The notes under the pieces were generated by a model. The model was not told the origin of the DNA, made no database searches, and saw only the letters and a list, made by a program, of their open reading frames with translations. Both the position numbers and the translations under genes were made by a program. 64,000 nucleotides of DNA from Geodermatophilus obscurus (GTDB lineage Bacteria > Actinomycetota > Actinomycetes > Mycobacteriales > Geodermatophilaceae): NCBI RefSeq assembly GCF_900115395.1, contig NZ_FOWE01000004.1:372001-436000 (forward strand). The letters run 5' to 3'. Shown here one piece after another: positions 17,500 through 26,589 of the stretch (position 1 is the first letter of the stretch; each line of letters begins with the position of its first letter).

Positions 17500-18648
17500 A
17501 TGCGACTGCTGCACACCTCCGACTGGCACATCGGGCGGTCGCTGCACGGTGCCGAGCTGCTCGGCGAGCAGGAGGCGGTGCTCTCCGGCCTTGCCGACGT
17601 CGTCGCCGCCGAGCGGGTCGACGCCGTCGTGGTGGCCGGGGACGTCTACGACCGCGCGGTGCCCTCGGCCGACGCGACCGCGGTGCTCGACCGGGTACTC
17701 ACCCGGCTGCGCGCGGCCGGTGCCACGGTGGTGCTCACGCCGGGCAACCACGACTCCGCGCGCCGGCTGAACTTCGCCGCCGGCCTGCTCGCCGCCTCCG
17801 GCGTGCACGTGCGCGCCACGGTCGCCGGCCTCGACGAGCCGGTGCTGCTGTCCGACGCGCACGGCGACGTCGCGGTGTACGGCCTGCCGTACCTGGAGCC
17901 GGAGCTGGCGCGGCACGAGCTGGGCCTCCCGGCCGCCCGGAGCCACGAGGCGGTGCTGCGGGCCGCGATGGACCGGGTGCGCGGCGACCTGTTCCTGCGC
18001 CCCGGCACGCGGTCGGTGGTGCTCGCGCACGCGTTCGTCGGCGGCGGGCTGGCCAGCGACAGCGAGCGCGACATCTGCGTCGGCGGGGTCGACCTGGTGC
18101 CGGCGTCGGTGTTCGACGGCGTCGACTACGTGGCGCTCGGTCACCTGCACCGGCCGCAGTCGCTGTCGGACCGGCTGCGCTACAGCGGCTCGCCGCTGCC
18201 CTACTCCTTCGGCGAGGCCGGCCAGGACAAGCAGGTGTGGCTGGTCGACCTCGACGCCGGGGGTCTGGCCGGTGTCGACGCCGTGCCGCTGCCGCTGCCG
18301 CGGGCGCTGACGGTCCTCAGCGGCACCCTCGACGAGCTGCTGGACGACCCGGCGCACACGGGCGCGGAGGAGGCGTTCGTGTCCGCCCGGCTCACCGACG
18401 CCGTCCGCCCGGCCGACCCGATGCGCCGGCTGCGCACCCGGTTCCGGCACTGCGTGCACCTGGAGTGGTCCGGCGGCGGCGGCAGCGACGGCCGCAGCTA
18501 CCAGGAGCGGCTGCGCGGCCGCGGCGACCTCGACGTCGCGGGCGAGTTCGTCAGCCACGTCCGCGGCGGGGTGGGCGCCACCGCCGCCGAGCGGGACCTG
18601 CTGGCCCGGGCGCTGGGTGCGGCGGCCCGCGAGGAGCTGGCCCGGTGA
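17500..18648 (+). CDS. sbcD: Exonuclease SbcD (Mre11-like nuclease subunit)
   Basis: Protein of 382 aa, calcineurin-like metallophosphoesterase: SDWHIGR (residues 7-13), VVAGDVYDRAVPS, LTPGNHDSARRL, and GHLHRPQ give the full two-metal site. With SbcC it makes the complex that cleaves hairpins and protein-blocked DNA ends. Stop codon overlaps the sbcC GTG (GTGA), so they are co-translated. Substrate hairpins of this complex are of note given the long palindromes at 2985 and 4034. Confidence 0.93.
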   Translation: MRLLHTSDWHIGRSLHGAELLGEQEAVLSGLADVVAAERVDAVVVAGDVYDRAVPSADATAVLDRVLTRLRAAGATVVLTPGNHDSARRLNFAAGLLAASGVHVRATVAGLDEPVLLSDAHGDVAVYGLPYLEPELARHELGLPAARSHEAVLRAAMDRVRGDLFLRPGTRSVVLAHAFVGGGLASDSERDICVGGVDLVPASVFDGVDYVALGHLHRPQSLSDRLRYSGSPLPYSFGEAGQDKQVWLVDLDAGGLAGVDAVPLPLPRALTVLSGTLDELLDDPAHTGAEEAFVSARLTDAVRPADPMRRLRTRFRHCVHLEWSGGGGSDGRSYQERLRGRGDLDVAGEFVSHVRGGVGATAAERDLLARALGAAAREELAR

Positions 18649-21605
18649 GGCTGCACTCCCTCACGCTCACCGCCTTCGGGCCCTTCGCCGGCACCGAGGG
18701 CGTCGACGTCGACGACGTCGCCCGCGACGGGCTGTTCCTGCTGTGGGGGCCGACCGGCGCGGGCAAGACCACGCTGCTCGACGCGGTCGTCTTCGCGCTC
18801 TACGGCGTCGTGCCCGGCGCCCGTGGGGAGGCGCGGCGGCTGCGCAGCGACCACGCCGACGCCGCCACGCGCACCGAGGTGTGCTGCGAGCTCACGCTGG
18901 CCGGCGAGCGGCTGCTCGTGGTGCGCCGGCCGGAGCAGACCCGGCCCAAGAAGCGCGGCACCGGCGAGACCACCGAGCAGGCGCGGCTCACCGTCCAGCG
19001 CTGGACCGGCGGTACCTGGGAGCCGGTGAGCACCCGCATCGACGAGGGGTCGGAGTACCTGCGGGTGCGGCTGGGCCTGTCGGCCGAGCAGTTCTGCCAG
19101 GTCGTCCTGCTGCCGCAGGGCGACTTCGCCCGCTTCCTGCGCGCCGAGCCCGAGGACCGCGGGAAGCTGCTGCGCACCCTGTTCGACGTCGACCGGTTCG
19201 CCCGCGCCGAGGACTGGCTGGCCGCCGAGCGGCGCGCCGCCGAGGAGGCCCTGCGGGGCGAGCGGCACCGGGTCAGCACGCTGCTGCACCGGGTCGCCCA
19301 GATCGCCGACGTCGAGGTGCCCGAGGAGCTGGCCCCCGAGCTGGTGGGCGCCCGACCCGGCGCCTCGACGGGCGCCTGGGTGCGGCAGGTGCGGGCAGTG
19401 GCCGCGGAGCGGCTCACCGCCGCGGAGGCCGCGGCCGCCGCGGCCGCCGCCGACAGCACCCGGGTCGACGAGGAGCTGGCCGCCGCCCGGGCGCTGGCCG
19501 ACCGGCACACCCGCCGGGACCGCGCCCGCGCCCGGCTCGAGGAGCTCACCGTCCGTGAGCCGGCACTGGCGCCGCTGCGCGCCCGCGCCGACGCCGGCCG
19601 CCGCGCGGAGGTGCTGCGCGACGTGCTGGAGGCCGGCGGCCGCGCCGCGCTGGCCGCCGAGCGCGCCGGAGCCCGGCACGCGGAGGCCGCGGCCGCCTGG
19701 GCCGCCGTGGGCGCGGGCCGCGACGCCGACCCGGCGACGGCCCGCGGGCTGCGCGACGCGGCGGCGCACGCCCGCGCGCTGCTGCCCGAGGCCCGGCGGT
19801 CCCGGGAGCTCGCCGTCGACGCCACCCGGCTGGCCCGCGAGGTGCAGCGGCTGACCGCCGCCTGCGCCGACGGGGCGCGCGCCGTCGAGGAGGAGCCGGC
19901 GCGGGTCGCCGCGGCGCAGGCCCGGCTCGACGCCGCGCAGGCCGCGGCGGCCCGGCTGTCCGGCCTGGCCGCCGCCGAGGAGGCCGCCCGCACCGCCCTG
20001 GACGCCGCCACCCGCGCCGACGCGCTCGCCGGCCGGCTCGACCGGGCCCGCGCCGCCGCCGATGCCGCCCGGCTCGCCTGGCTGGAGACGCGGGAGCGGC
20101 TGGTCGAGCTGCGCACCGCGCGGCTGGACGGCATGGCCGCCGAGCTCGCCGCCGGGCTCACCGACGGCGCCGACTGCCCGGTGTGCGGCTCTCCCGAGCA
20201 CCCGCGCCCGGCGCTGCCCGCGGGCGCGCGCGTCACCGCCGACGACGAGGACCGCGTCCGGGCGGCCGTCGACGCCGCCGACGAGCGGCGCACGGCGGCG
20301 GGGGCGGGGGTCGAGGGGCTGGAGCGCGAGCTGGCCGTGCTGCGCGCCCGGGCGGGCGAGGAGCGGCCGGACGCGCTGGCCGCCCGCGCCGCCGCCGCCC
20401 GTGCCGAGCTCGCCCGGGTGGCCGGGCTCGCCGGCGGCGTGGAGGCCGCGCGGCGCGCGCTCGCCGCGGCCGAGCAGCGGCGCGACGCGGCCGCCGCCGC
20501 CCTGGCCGCCGACCGCGAGGCGCTGCAGCGGCGCACTGCCGAGCAGGCGGCGGCCGAGCAGGCCGCCACCGAGGCCGCCGCGCGCGTCGACACCGCCCGC
20601 GGCGAGGACCCCGACCTGCCGGCCCGGATCGCCCGGCTGACCACGGAGGCCGAGCACTGCGAGGAGGCCGCCGCCGCGGCGGCCGAGGAGGTGCGCGCCC
20701 GCGAGGCGGTCGCCGCCGCCCGCGCCGCCGCCGAGGACCGCGCGGCCGTGGCCGGCTTCGCCGACGTCCTCGACGCCTCGGCCGCCCTGCTGCCCGCCGG
20801 CGAGCTCGCCACCCTCGACCGGAGGCTGCGCGAGCACGACGAGGCCCGGTCGGTGCTGGCCGCCACGCTCGCCGACCCCGACCTCGCCGACCTGGGGGAG
20901 CGGCCTGACGTCGCGGCGCTGCAGCAGCGCTGCGCCGAGGTGACCGCCCGCCGCGAGGACGCCGTCACCGCGCTCGACCAGGCCCGGCGCTGTGCGGGGG
21001 CGCTCGACGCGCTGGCCGGGGAGGTCGTGGCCGCGGAGGTCGAGCTGGGCGAGCGCCGGGCCCGGGCCGACCAGGTCGCGGGGCTCGCCGACCTCGTCGG
21101 CGGCCGCGGGGCCAACACGCTGCGGATGCGGCTGCAGTCCTTCGTCCTGGCCGCGCGCCTGGAGCAGGTGGCCGAGGTGGCCAGCCGGCGGCTGCAGGAG
21201 ATGTCGCGCGGGCGCTACACGTTCCTGCACAGCGACGCCCTGGGCCGCCACGGCGCCCGCGGCGGCCTGGGCCTCGACGTCCTCGACGAGTACACCGGCG
21301 CCCAGCGGCCGACCAAGACGCTCTCGGGTGGGGAGAGCTTCATGGCATCCCTGGCGCTGGCCCTCGGGCTCGCCGACGTCGTCACCGCGGAGGCCGGCGG
21401 CGTGCAGGTGGACACCCTGTTCGTCGACGAGGGCTTCGGCACCCTCGACGCCCAGGCGCTCGACGCGGTCATGACCGTGCTCGACGAGCTGCGCCGCGGC
21501 GGGCGGACCGTCGGTGTGATCAGCCACCTCGAGGAGCTGCGCACCCGCATCCCCACCCGGCTGGAGGTCGTCGCCGGGCGGTCGGGGTCCCGCCTGGCCG
21601 GCTGA
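18645..21605 (+). CDS. sbcC: Exonuclease SbcC (Rad50-like ATPase subunit)
   Basis: Protein of 986 aa. Walker A GPTGAGKTTLLDAV near residues 32-45; Q-loop QVVLLPQGDFARFLRA about 155; long Ala/Arg/Glu coiled coils from 200 to 850; zinc hook C511-P-V-C514 at the apex; ABC signature LSGGESFMASLALALGLAD and Walker B LFVDEGFGTLD near the C-terminus. All ATPase parts are intact. The coiled coil is extremely alanine-rich, reflecting the GC content. Ends just before a 9-bp-stem bidirectional hairpin. Confidence 0.93.
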   Translation: MRLHSLTLTAFGPFAGTEGVDVDDVARDGLFLLWGPTGAGKTTLLDAVVFALYGVVPGARGEARRLRSDHADAATRTEVCCELTLAGERLLVVRRPEQTRPKKRGTGETTEQARLTVQRWTGGTWEPVSTRIDEGSEYLRVRLGLSAEQFCQVVLLPQGDFARFLRAEPEDRGKLLRTLFDVDRFARAEDWLAAERRAAEEALRGERHRVSTLLHRVAQIADVEVPEELAPELVGARPGASTGAWVRQVRAVAAERLTAAEAAAAAAAADSTRVDEELAAARALADRHTRRDRARARLEELTVREPALAPLRARADAGRRAEVLRDVLEAGGRAALAAERAGARHAEAAAAWAAVGAGRDADPATARGLRDAAAHARALLPEARRSRELAVDATRLAREVQRLTAACADGARAVEEEPARVAAAQARLDAAQAAAARLSGLAAAEEAARTALDAATRADALAGRLDRARAAADAARLAWLETRERLVELRTARLDGMAAELAAGLTDGADCPVCGSPEHPRPALPAGARVTADDEDRVRAAVDAADERRTAAGAGVEGLERELAVLRARAGEERPDALAARAAAARAELARVAGLAGGVEAARRALAAAEQRRDAAAAALAADREALQRRTAEQAAAEQAATEAAARVDTARGEDPDLPARIARLTTEAEHCEEAAAAAAEEVRAREAVAAARAAAEDRAAVAGFADVLDASAALLPAGELATLDRRLREHDEARSVLAATLADPDLADLGERPDVAALQQRCAEVTARREDAVTALDQARRCAGALDALAGEVVAAEVELGERRARADQVAGLADLVGGRGANTLRMRLQSFVLAARLEQVAEVASRRLQEMSRGRYTFLHSDALGRHGARGGLGLDVLDEYTGAQRPTKTLSGGESFMASLALALGLADVVTAEAGGVQVDTLFVDEGFGTLDAQALDAVMTVLDELRRGGRTVGVISHLEELRTRIPTRLEVVAGRSGSRLAG

Positions 21606-21625
21606 CCGGCGCGCCGGCCGGTCAG
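21602..21625. terminator. Bidirectional hairpin between sbcC and acyltransferase
   Basis: CTGACCGGC (21602-21610) pairs with GCCGGTCAG (21617-21625), 6-nt loop, located between convergent gene ends; it includes the sbcC stop codon. Confidence 0.65.
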
Positions 21626-21641
21626 GACGGGGCCGGCCCGG

Positions 21642-23021
21642 TCAGTTCTGCTGCTGGCCGGTCAGCAGCGCGCCCCGCGGCTCGGGCCGCTCCTCGGGGA
21701 GCGCCACGGTCGAGGGACCGAGCAGCCCGGACCCGTCCCGGTCCGCCCGCGGGGTCGGCCGGCGTTCCGTGTGCCGAGCGGTGTCGACGGGGTGCCGGAC
21801 GGCGGACGGGCGGTCGTCGGCGGCGGAGCGCACGTCGGTGGGGACGGGGATGCCGGGGGTCCGGCGGTCCGCGGCGCGGCCCCGGCCGGCGCGGTGTGCG
21901 CCGTCGCGCCCGTCGTCGGAGGCGCGGCCGCCCTCGGACTGGCTGAGCATGCGGAGGGTCGCCTTCCGCAGCCGCGGCCCAAACGGCTTCTCGACGAGGT
22001 GGTGGAGCAGCGTCGCGGCGGCGAAGGCGACCACGGTGGCCAGCGCCACGGCACCCCAGGGCCCCACCCGGTCGCGGACCAGGTGGATGACCCACCAGCC
22101 GAGGTTCTCGTGGACCAGGTAGACGGGGTAGGTGAGCGCACCCGCGACGGTCATCCAGCCGGCGCTGCGGGAGGCCACCCGCGTCAGGGTCACCAGGGCG
22201 ACCAGCCCGAAGCAGGCGACGCAGATGGCGGCGATCACGGTGGTGGACGGGACCCACGGGGTCTCGGCGCTCAGGATGCCGGGGTAGACGCCGGTGGTGA
22301 AGTTCACCGCGATGGTCACCTGCAGCCCGACGAGCAGCCAGGTACCGAGGTCGTGGCCGTCGCGGTGGATCAGGTAGAGCAGCATGCCGCCGGCGAAGAA
22401 CGGGGCGTAGTCGGGCATGAGGAGCGTCGACACCAGGCCGGCACCGTTGGCCGAGGCCAGCGCCCCGACGACCGGCCACAGGGCGCAGACGGCCAGCACC
22501 CGGTTGCGCGTGATGCCGAGGTGCATGAACACGGCGATGAGCAGGTAGAAGCGTGCCTCGTACCAGAGCGTCCAGTAGGGGCCGTCGACGTCCGGCACAC
22601 CGAAGGCGCCCTGCACCATCGTGAAGTTGAGCAGGGCGCCGGCCTTGCTGATCTCGTGACCGAGGAAGGCCGGGTTCTCCGGCCAGATGAACAGGACGAG
22701 CACGAGGCTGAGGGCGACGGCCACCCAGTACGCCGGGAACAGCCGGCCGACCCGCGAGGCGACGAAGCCCCGGACGTCCCGGCCCCAGGCGCTCATCAGG
22801 AGGACGAAGCCGCTGATGACGAAGAACAGCGGGACGCCCATCCGGCCGTAGCTCGCCCACTGGCCCACGCCGGCCAGCTCCTCGGGCGCGGCGCCGTCCC
22901 ACCCGGGGCTGTGCCGCGCCGTGTAGTGGAACGCCACGACGGCGACCGCCGCGAACAGGCGCAGGACGTCGAGCATGCCCAGGCGCCGTTCGGTGCGGGC
23001 AGAGGTCACGGTCGTGCGCAC
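21642..23021 (-). CDS. Acyltransferase-3 family membrane protein (second copy)
   Basis: Protein of 459 aa, paralogue of 1612-2823. Signature LRLFAAVAVVAFHYTARHSPGW with catalytic-region His near residue 37, then PLFFVISGFVLLMSAWGR and RVGRLFPAYW, and about ten membrane helices to residue 340. The last 110 residues are a charged, Pro/Arg-rich cytoplasmic tail. Probably O-acylates a surface polysaccharide or lipid. GTG 23021 is the longest start; internal GTG at 23009 is an alternative. It lies 205 bp downstream of the GDSL lipoprotein on the same strand, a pairing seen in surface-polysaccharide loci. Confidence 0.87.
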   Translation of the reverse strand: MRTTVTSARTERRLGMLDVLRLFAAVAVVAFHYTARHSPGWDGAAPEELAGVGQWASYGRMGVPLFFVISGFVLLMSAWGRDVRGFVASRVGRLFPAYWVAVALSLVLVLFIWPENPAFLGHEISKAGALLNFTMVQGAFGVPDVDGPYWTLWYEARFYLLIAVFMHLGITRNRVLAVCALWPVVGALASANGAGLVSTLLMPDYAPFFAGGMLLYLIHRDGHDLGTWLLVGLQVTIAVNFTTGVYPGILSAETPWVPSTTVIAAICVACFGLVALVTLTRVASRSAGWMTVAGALTYPVYLVHENLGWWVIHLVRDRVGPWGAVALATVVAFAAATLLHHLVEKPFGPRLRKATLRMLSQSEGGRASDDGRDGAHRAGRGRAADRRTPGIPVPTDVRSAADDRPSAVRHPVDTARHTERRPTPRADRDGSGLLGPSTVALPEERPEPRGALLTGQQQN

Positions 23022-23226
23022 TCGGCTGGTCTCCCCTCGGTGCCGCGGTCCGGTCGCCCCGTCAGGAGCTGGTCACCGGGTCCACCCGCGGTCGGACGCG
23101 CAGGCAGGAGCAAGGTAACGATCCGGGAACTCGGCTGGAGTCCGACACCCTCGGCCGGACCGCTCCGTCACGGCCCCGCCGGCCCAGGTGTCACAACCGC
23201 ACCGCCCGGCCGGACAGTCCCGCCCG

Positions 23227-23937
23227 TCACCGGGGAGAGCGGCCGTCCAGCGCCCGGAGCGCCGCGACCAGCTCTCGGGCGAGGTGGGCGTGGCCCTCGT
23301 CACCGGGGTGCAGGTCGTCGTCGGTCAGCCGCGAGGCGACGTCCCAGCCGTCCTGCACGGGGCTGACGTACCACGCGCCCGCCCCGGCGGCGGCCCGGTC
23401 CAGGGCCCGGTCCACCCGCCGCACCGAGTCGTCGGGCAGGGAGGGCACCAGGGGCGGCCCGAACAGCACCACGGGCGTCCCGGGGAACCGATCGGCCAGC
23501 GCGGCCAGGACCTCGGTGGCCGCGTCGCGCTCGGTCGCCGCGTCCGGGTCGGCGAAGGCGTCGTTGAGACCGCCCTGGAGCACCACCAGCGCCGGCGGCT
23601 CGACGTCGAGGTCGGCCAGCTGCTCGAGGTAGTCCCGCCCGACCCCGCCCTCGGCGACGAAGCCCGTGCCCGGACCGGCGGTGACGTCGGCCACCCAGCC
23701 GAACGCCGCCGCCGTCCGCGCCGGGAAGGCCTCGTCGTCCGACGTCGCGCCGTAGCCGGCCGTGTAGGAGTCGCCGAAGAACAGGACCCGCTCGCCCGTG
23801 CCCGGCAGCGCGAGAGCGGCGGGGGCCGCGGGCCCAGTGCCGTCCGCGGCAGAGGAGCAGCCCGCGGCCAGCCCGACGGCGAGCAGCACGGGCAGGACCC
23901 GCCGTCGCACGCCCGGCCGGTGCCGCGGTGGGCTCAC
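23227..23937 (-). CDS. SGNH/GDSL-hydrolase lipoprotein
   Basis: Exported lipoprotein of 236 aa. N-terminus RRRVLPVLLAVGLAAGCSS has a lipobox (LAAGC). SGNH blocks: FFGDSYTAGYG (nucleophile Ser), GxxN in GGLNDAF, and C-terminal DDLHPGDEGHAHL (Asp/His). Such enzymes are esterases or O-deacetylases; the adjacent acyltransferase suggests an acyl-editing pair on the same glycan (inference). GTG start overlaps the gtrA-like stop (GTGA at 23934-23937), so the two genes are coupled. Confidence 0.85.
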   Translation of the reverse strand: MSPPRHRPGVRRRVLPVLLAVGLAAGCSSAADGTGPAAPAALALPGTGERVLFFGDSYTAGYGATSDDEAFPARTAAAFGWVADVTAGPGTGFVAEGGVGRDYLEQLADLDVEPPALVVLQGGLNDAFADPDAATERDAATEVLAALADRFPGTPVVLFGPPLVPSLPDDSVRRVDRALDRAAAGAGAWYVSPVQDGWDVASRLTDDDLHPGDEGHAHLARELVAALRALDGRSPR

Positions 23938-24392
23938 GCCGTCTCCAGGGGAGCCCGGGGGAACACCCACCGCCGGTAGGAGGCGAACCGGACCAGCGTG
24001 CCCAGCCCGATGGACACGACGTTGGTCGCCTGCAGGACCAGGACGCTCTCCTGGCCGAGGAGATGGCGCACCAGTGCGACCAGGGTCAGCCCGAGCGTCA
24101 CGGTGACCACGTTGACCGCGACGAAGACCGGGTACTCGCGCCGCACCCCCGGCCGCGACCGGGAGGCGAACGACCAGTGGCGGTGGGCCACGTAGGCCGC
24201 CGTGGTGGACACGGCCGCCGACGCCAGCCGGGAGGCCACCGCGCCGACGCCGAGGTGCGCGTAGAGCAGCTGGAAGACGGCGAGGTCGAGCACCAGGCAG
24301 GCGCCGCCCATGACGCCGAAGGCGGAGGCCTCCCGCAGCAGGGTCCGCCAGGCGGTCCCGGCGCGACGACCGGGGACCGAGGGGGACGGCAC
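23934..24392 (-). CDS. GtrA-family membrane protein
   Basis: Protein of 152 aa with four membrane helices and the GtrA signature: FGVMGGACLVLDLAVFQLL, YVAHRHWSF, and FASYRRWVFP. GtrA-like proteins take part in flipping or modifying polyprenyl-linked sugars. Position next to purK matches Rv3277 of M. tuberculosis. GTG start; divergent from purK with 86 bp between. Its stop overlaps the downstream lipoprotein start. Confidence 0.85.
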   Translation of the reverse strand: MPSPSVPGRRAGTAWRTLLREASAFGVMGGACLVLDLAVFQLLYAHLGVGAVASRLASAAVSTTAAYVAHRHWSFASRSRPGVRREYPVFVAVNVVTVTLGLTLVALVRHLLGQESVLVLQATNVVSIGLGTLVRFASYRRWVFPRAPLETA

Positions 24393-24463
24393 GGGTCCCG
24401 ACTGTACGGATCCCCACCGGCCCGCCCGCCGGACGACGCGCGCGCCGGCAGCGGCCCGCTCGC

Positions 24464-24469
24464 TACCGT
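24464..24469 (+). promoter_or_regulatory. Candidate -10 of purK promoter
   Basis: TACCGT ends nine bases before ATG 24479, with no Shine-Dalgarno; suggests a leaderless purKE transcript. Confidence 0.4.
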
Positions 24470-24478
24470 GGCCGCACC

Positions 24479-25684
24479 ATGCCTGCCCCGACCGACCCCC
24501 GGACCGGCCTGCCCGTCGTCGCCATGGTGGGAGGAGGGCAGCTCGCCCGCATGACCCACCAGGCGGCGATCGCCCTCGGCCAGTCGCTGCGCGTGCTGGC
24601 CACCGACCCCGCCGAGTCCGCGGCGCTCGTGGCCGCCGACGTCCGGCTGGGCGACCACCGTGACCTCGACGCGCTGCGCGCCGTGGCCGACGGCGCTACC
24701 GTGCTCACCTTCGACCACGAGCACGTGCCGTCCGAGCACCTGCGCACGCTGACCGTCGAGGGCGTGCGCGTCGCTCCCGGCCCCGACGCGCTGCTGCACG
24801 CCCAGGACAAGCTCGTCCTGCGCCACGCGCTCGACGCCGCCGGGGAGCCGCAGCCGGCCTGGGCCGAGGTGCACACGGTGCACGAGGCGACCGTCTTCGC
24901 CGAGGAGGTCGGGTGGCCGGTCGTCGTCAAGGCCCCGCGCGGGGGCTACGACGGCAGGGGGGTGTTCGTCGTCTCCGGTCCCGACCAGGTGGCCGAGCTG
25001 CTCGAGCGGCACCGGGTCCTGCTGGTGGAGGAGCGGGTCCCGCTGGTGCGCGAGCTGGCGGTGCTGGTGGCCCGCTCGCCCTTCGGGCAGGTCGCGGTGT
25101 GGCCGGTCGTGGAGACGGTGCAGCGCGACGGGATCAACACCGAGGTGCTCGCCCCCGCGCCGGACCTGGACGAGGAGACGGCGCTCGCCGCGCAGGAGCT
25201 CGCGGTGCGCGTGGCCGACCGGGTCGGCGTCGTCGGCGTCATGGCCGTCGAGCTGTTCGGGACCGCCGACGGCGTGCTCGTCAACGAGCTGGCGATGCGG
25301 CCGCACAACTCGGGTCACTGGACCATCGAGGGCGCGCGCACGAGCCAGTTCGAGCAGCACCTGCGCGCCGTCCTCGACTACCCGCTGGGCTCGACGGCGA
25401 TGACCGCCCCCGCCGTCGTCACGGCCAACGTGCTCGGCGGGGCGGCGTCGGCGGAGGACTGGGCCGGCCCCGGCGTCGACGAGCGGGTGCACCACCTCAT
25501 GGCGCACTGGCCCGACGTCAAGCTGCACTGGTACGGAAAGGGCCAGCGTCCCGGCCGCAAGCTCGGCCACGTCACGGCGCTGGGGGAGGACCTCGCCGAG
25601 GTGCGCGCCCGGGCCGTGGCGGCGGCGCGCTACCTCGCCGACGGCGAGGTCGACCCCGCGTTCGCCTTCCCCGAGGAGCACTGA
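24479..25684 (+). CDS. purK: 5-(carboxyamino)imidazole ribonucleotide synthase
   Basis: ATP-grasp enzyme of 401 aa converting AIR + ATP + bicarbonate to N5-CAIR in purine synthesis. N-terminal VAMVGGGQLARMTHQAA (residues 13-29), FDHEHVP, ATP-grasp lid KAPRGGYDGRGV (about 150), and EVAMRPHNSGHWTIEGARTSQFEQH-type block (here NELAMRPHNSGHWTIEGA). Stop TGA is immediately followed by purE GTG, so the pair is one operon. Confidence 0.94.
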   Translation: MPAPTDPRTGLPVVAMVGGGQLARMTHQAAIALGQSLRVLATDPAESAALVAADVRLGDHRDLDALRAVADGATVLTFDHEHVPSEHLRTLTVEGVRVAPGPDALLHAQDKLVLRHALDAAGEPQPAWAEVHTVHEATVFAEEVGWPVVVKAPRGGYDGRGVFVVSGPDQVAELLERHRVLLVEERVPLVRELAVLVARSPFGQVAVWPVVETVQRDGINTEVLAPAPDLDEETALAAQELAVRVADRVGVVGVMAVELFGTADGVLVNELAMRPHNSGHWTIEGARTSQFEQHLRAVLDYPLGSTAMTAPAVVTANVLGGAASAEDWAGPGVDERVHHLMAHWPDVKLHWYGKGQRPGRKLGHVTALGEDLAEVRARAVAAARYLADGEVDPAFAFPEEH

Positions 25685-26245
25685 GTGACCCAGCCCCTGG
25701 TCGGGATCGTCATGGGCAGCGACTCCGACTGGCCCACCATGGAGCCGGCGGCGCAGGCGCTGGCGGAGTTCGGCGTCCCGTACGAGGTGCACGTGCTCTC
25801 CGCGCACCGCACGCCGCAGCGGATGCTCGACTACGCGACGGCGGCGGCCGGGCGCGGCCTGCGGGTCGTCGTCGCCGGGGCCGGGGGAGCGGCGCACCTG
25901 CCGGGCATGATCGCGGCGGCCACGCCGCTGCCGGTCATCGGCGTCCCGCGGCCGCTGGACCGCCTCGACGGGCTGGACAGCCTGCTGTCGATCGTGCAGA
26001 TGCCGGCCGGGGTGCCGGTGGCCACGGTGTCCATCGGCGGCGGCCGCAACGCCGGGCTGCTCGCGGTGCGGATCCTGGCATCGTCCGACGGCGACACCGG
26101 CCGGGCGCTGCGGGCCGCCGTCGAGCGGTTCCAGGGCGACCTCGCCGACTCGGTGGTCGCCCGGGACACCGCGCTGCGAGCGCGGCTGGCCGCGGACGCC
26201 CCGTCGGCCGACCGGGGTGCGGGTCAGGCCCCCGGGACCGCGTAG
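25685..26245 (+). CDS. purE: N5-CAIR mutase, catalytic subunit
   Basis: Protein of 186 aa catalysing N5-CAIR to CAIR. Signature [13 protein letters not shown] at residues 7-19, [29 protein letters not shown], and [15 protein letters not shown]. The core ends at about residue 165; the last 20 residues are a divergent tail. GTG start abuts purK's stop. The 3' end overlaps by 22 bp a small convergent open frame at 26224-26430. Confidence 0.94.
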   Translation: MTQPLVGIVMGSDSDWPTMEPAAQALAEFGVPYEVHVLSAHRTPQRMLDYATAAAGRGLRVVVAGAGGAAHLPGMIAAATPLPVIGVPRPLDRLDGLDSLLSIVQMPAGVPVATVSIGGGRNAGLLAVRILASSDGDTGRALRAAVERFQGDLADSVVARDTALRARLAADAPSADRGAGQAPGTA

Positions 26246-26430
26246 CGCACCCGGAGCGCGCCGCCCGGCCACGTCTCGGCCTCCTGGAGCGCTAGGCGCA
26301 CGCCGGGCCCGGCGGGATCCAGGAGCGCCGCGTCGTGCCGGTCCGAGGGGCAGTCGGTGACGGCGTCGACGACGTCCGACTCCCCGTCCGGGCCGGCGAC
26401 CGTGCCGTCGGCGGAGATCCACTGCCGCAC
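26224..26430 (-). CDS. Small hypothetical protein, convergent with purE
   Basis: Open frame of 68 aa from GTG 26430 reading [18 protein letters not shown] and ending [13 protein letters not shown]. Amino-acid composition is protein-like (not the Arg/Pro/Gly mix of shadow frames), with one cysteine. No known family recognised. It fills most of the purE-fadE25 gap, and its stop lies inside purE. No clear Shine-Dalgarno; a longer in-frame ATG exists near 26541. Confidence 0.4.
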   Translation of the reverse strand: MRQWISADGTVAGPDGESDVVDAVTDCPSDRHDAALLDPAGPGVRLALQEAETWPGGALRVRYAVPGA

Positions 26431-26577
26431 CAGGACGCGTGTCCCGCCGCCTCGCCCGCTCGTCCCGGGGGTGGTCCGCGGACTCCCGGTGCAGACCGGC
26501 CGGGCCTCTTCGGTCCATCGCTGTGCGCCCGCCTCGCCCATCGGGAGGAGACCGGCCGCGAGACTGCTGGGACGTCC

Positions 26578-26583
26578 TAACAT
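26578..26583 (+). promoter_or_regulatory. Candidate -10 of leaderless fadE25 promoter
   Basis: TAACAT ends six bases before GTG 26590 without a Shine-Dalgarno between, so the start codon is probably the transcript 5' end. Confidence 0.5.
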
Positions 26584-26589
26584 CTGGTC

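Noticed and set aside
18498-21527. Minus-strand 1009-codon open frame opposite sbcC
   Set aside because: Antisense shadow of the SbcC coiled coil; no recognisable motif.
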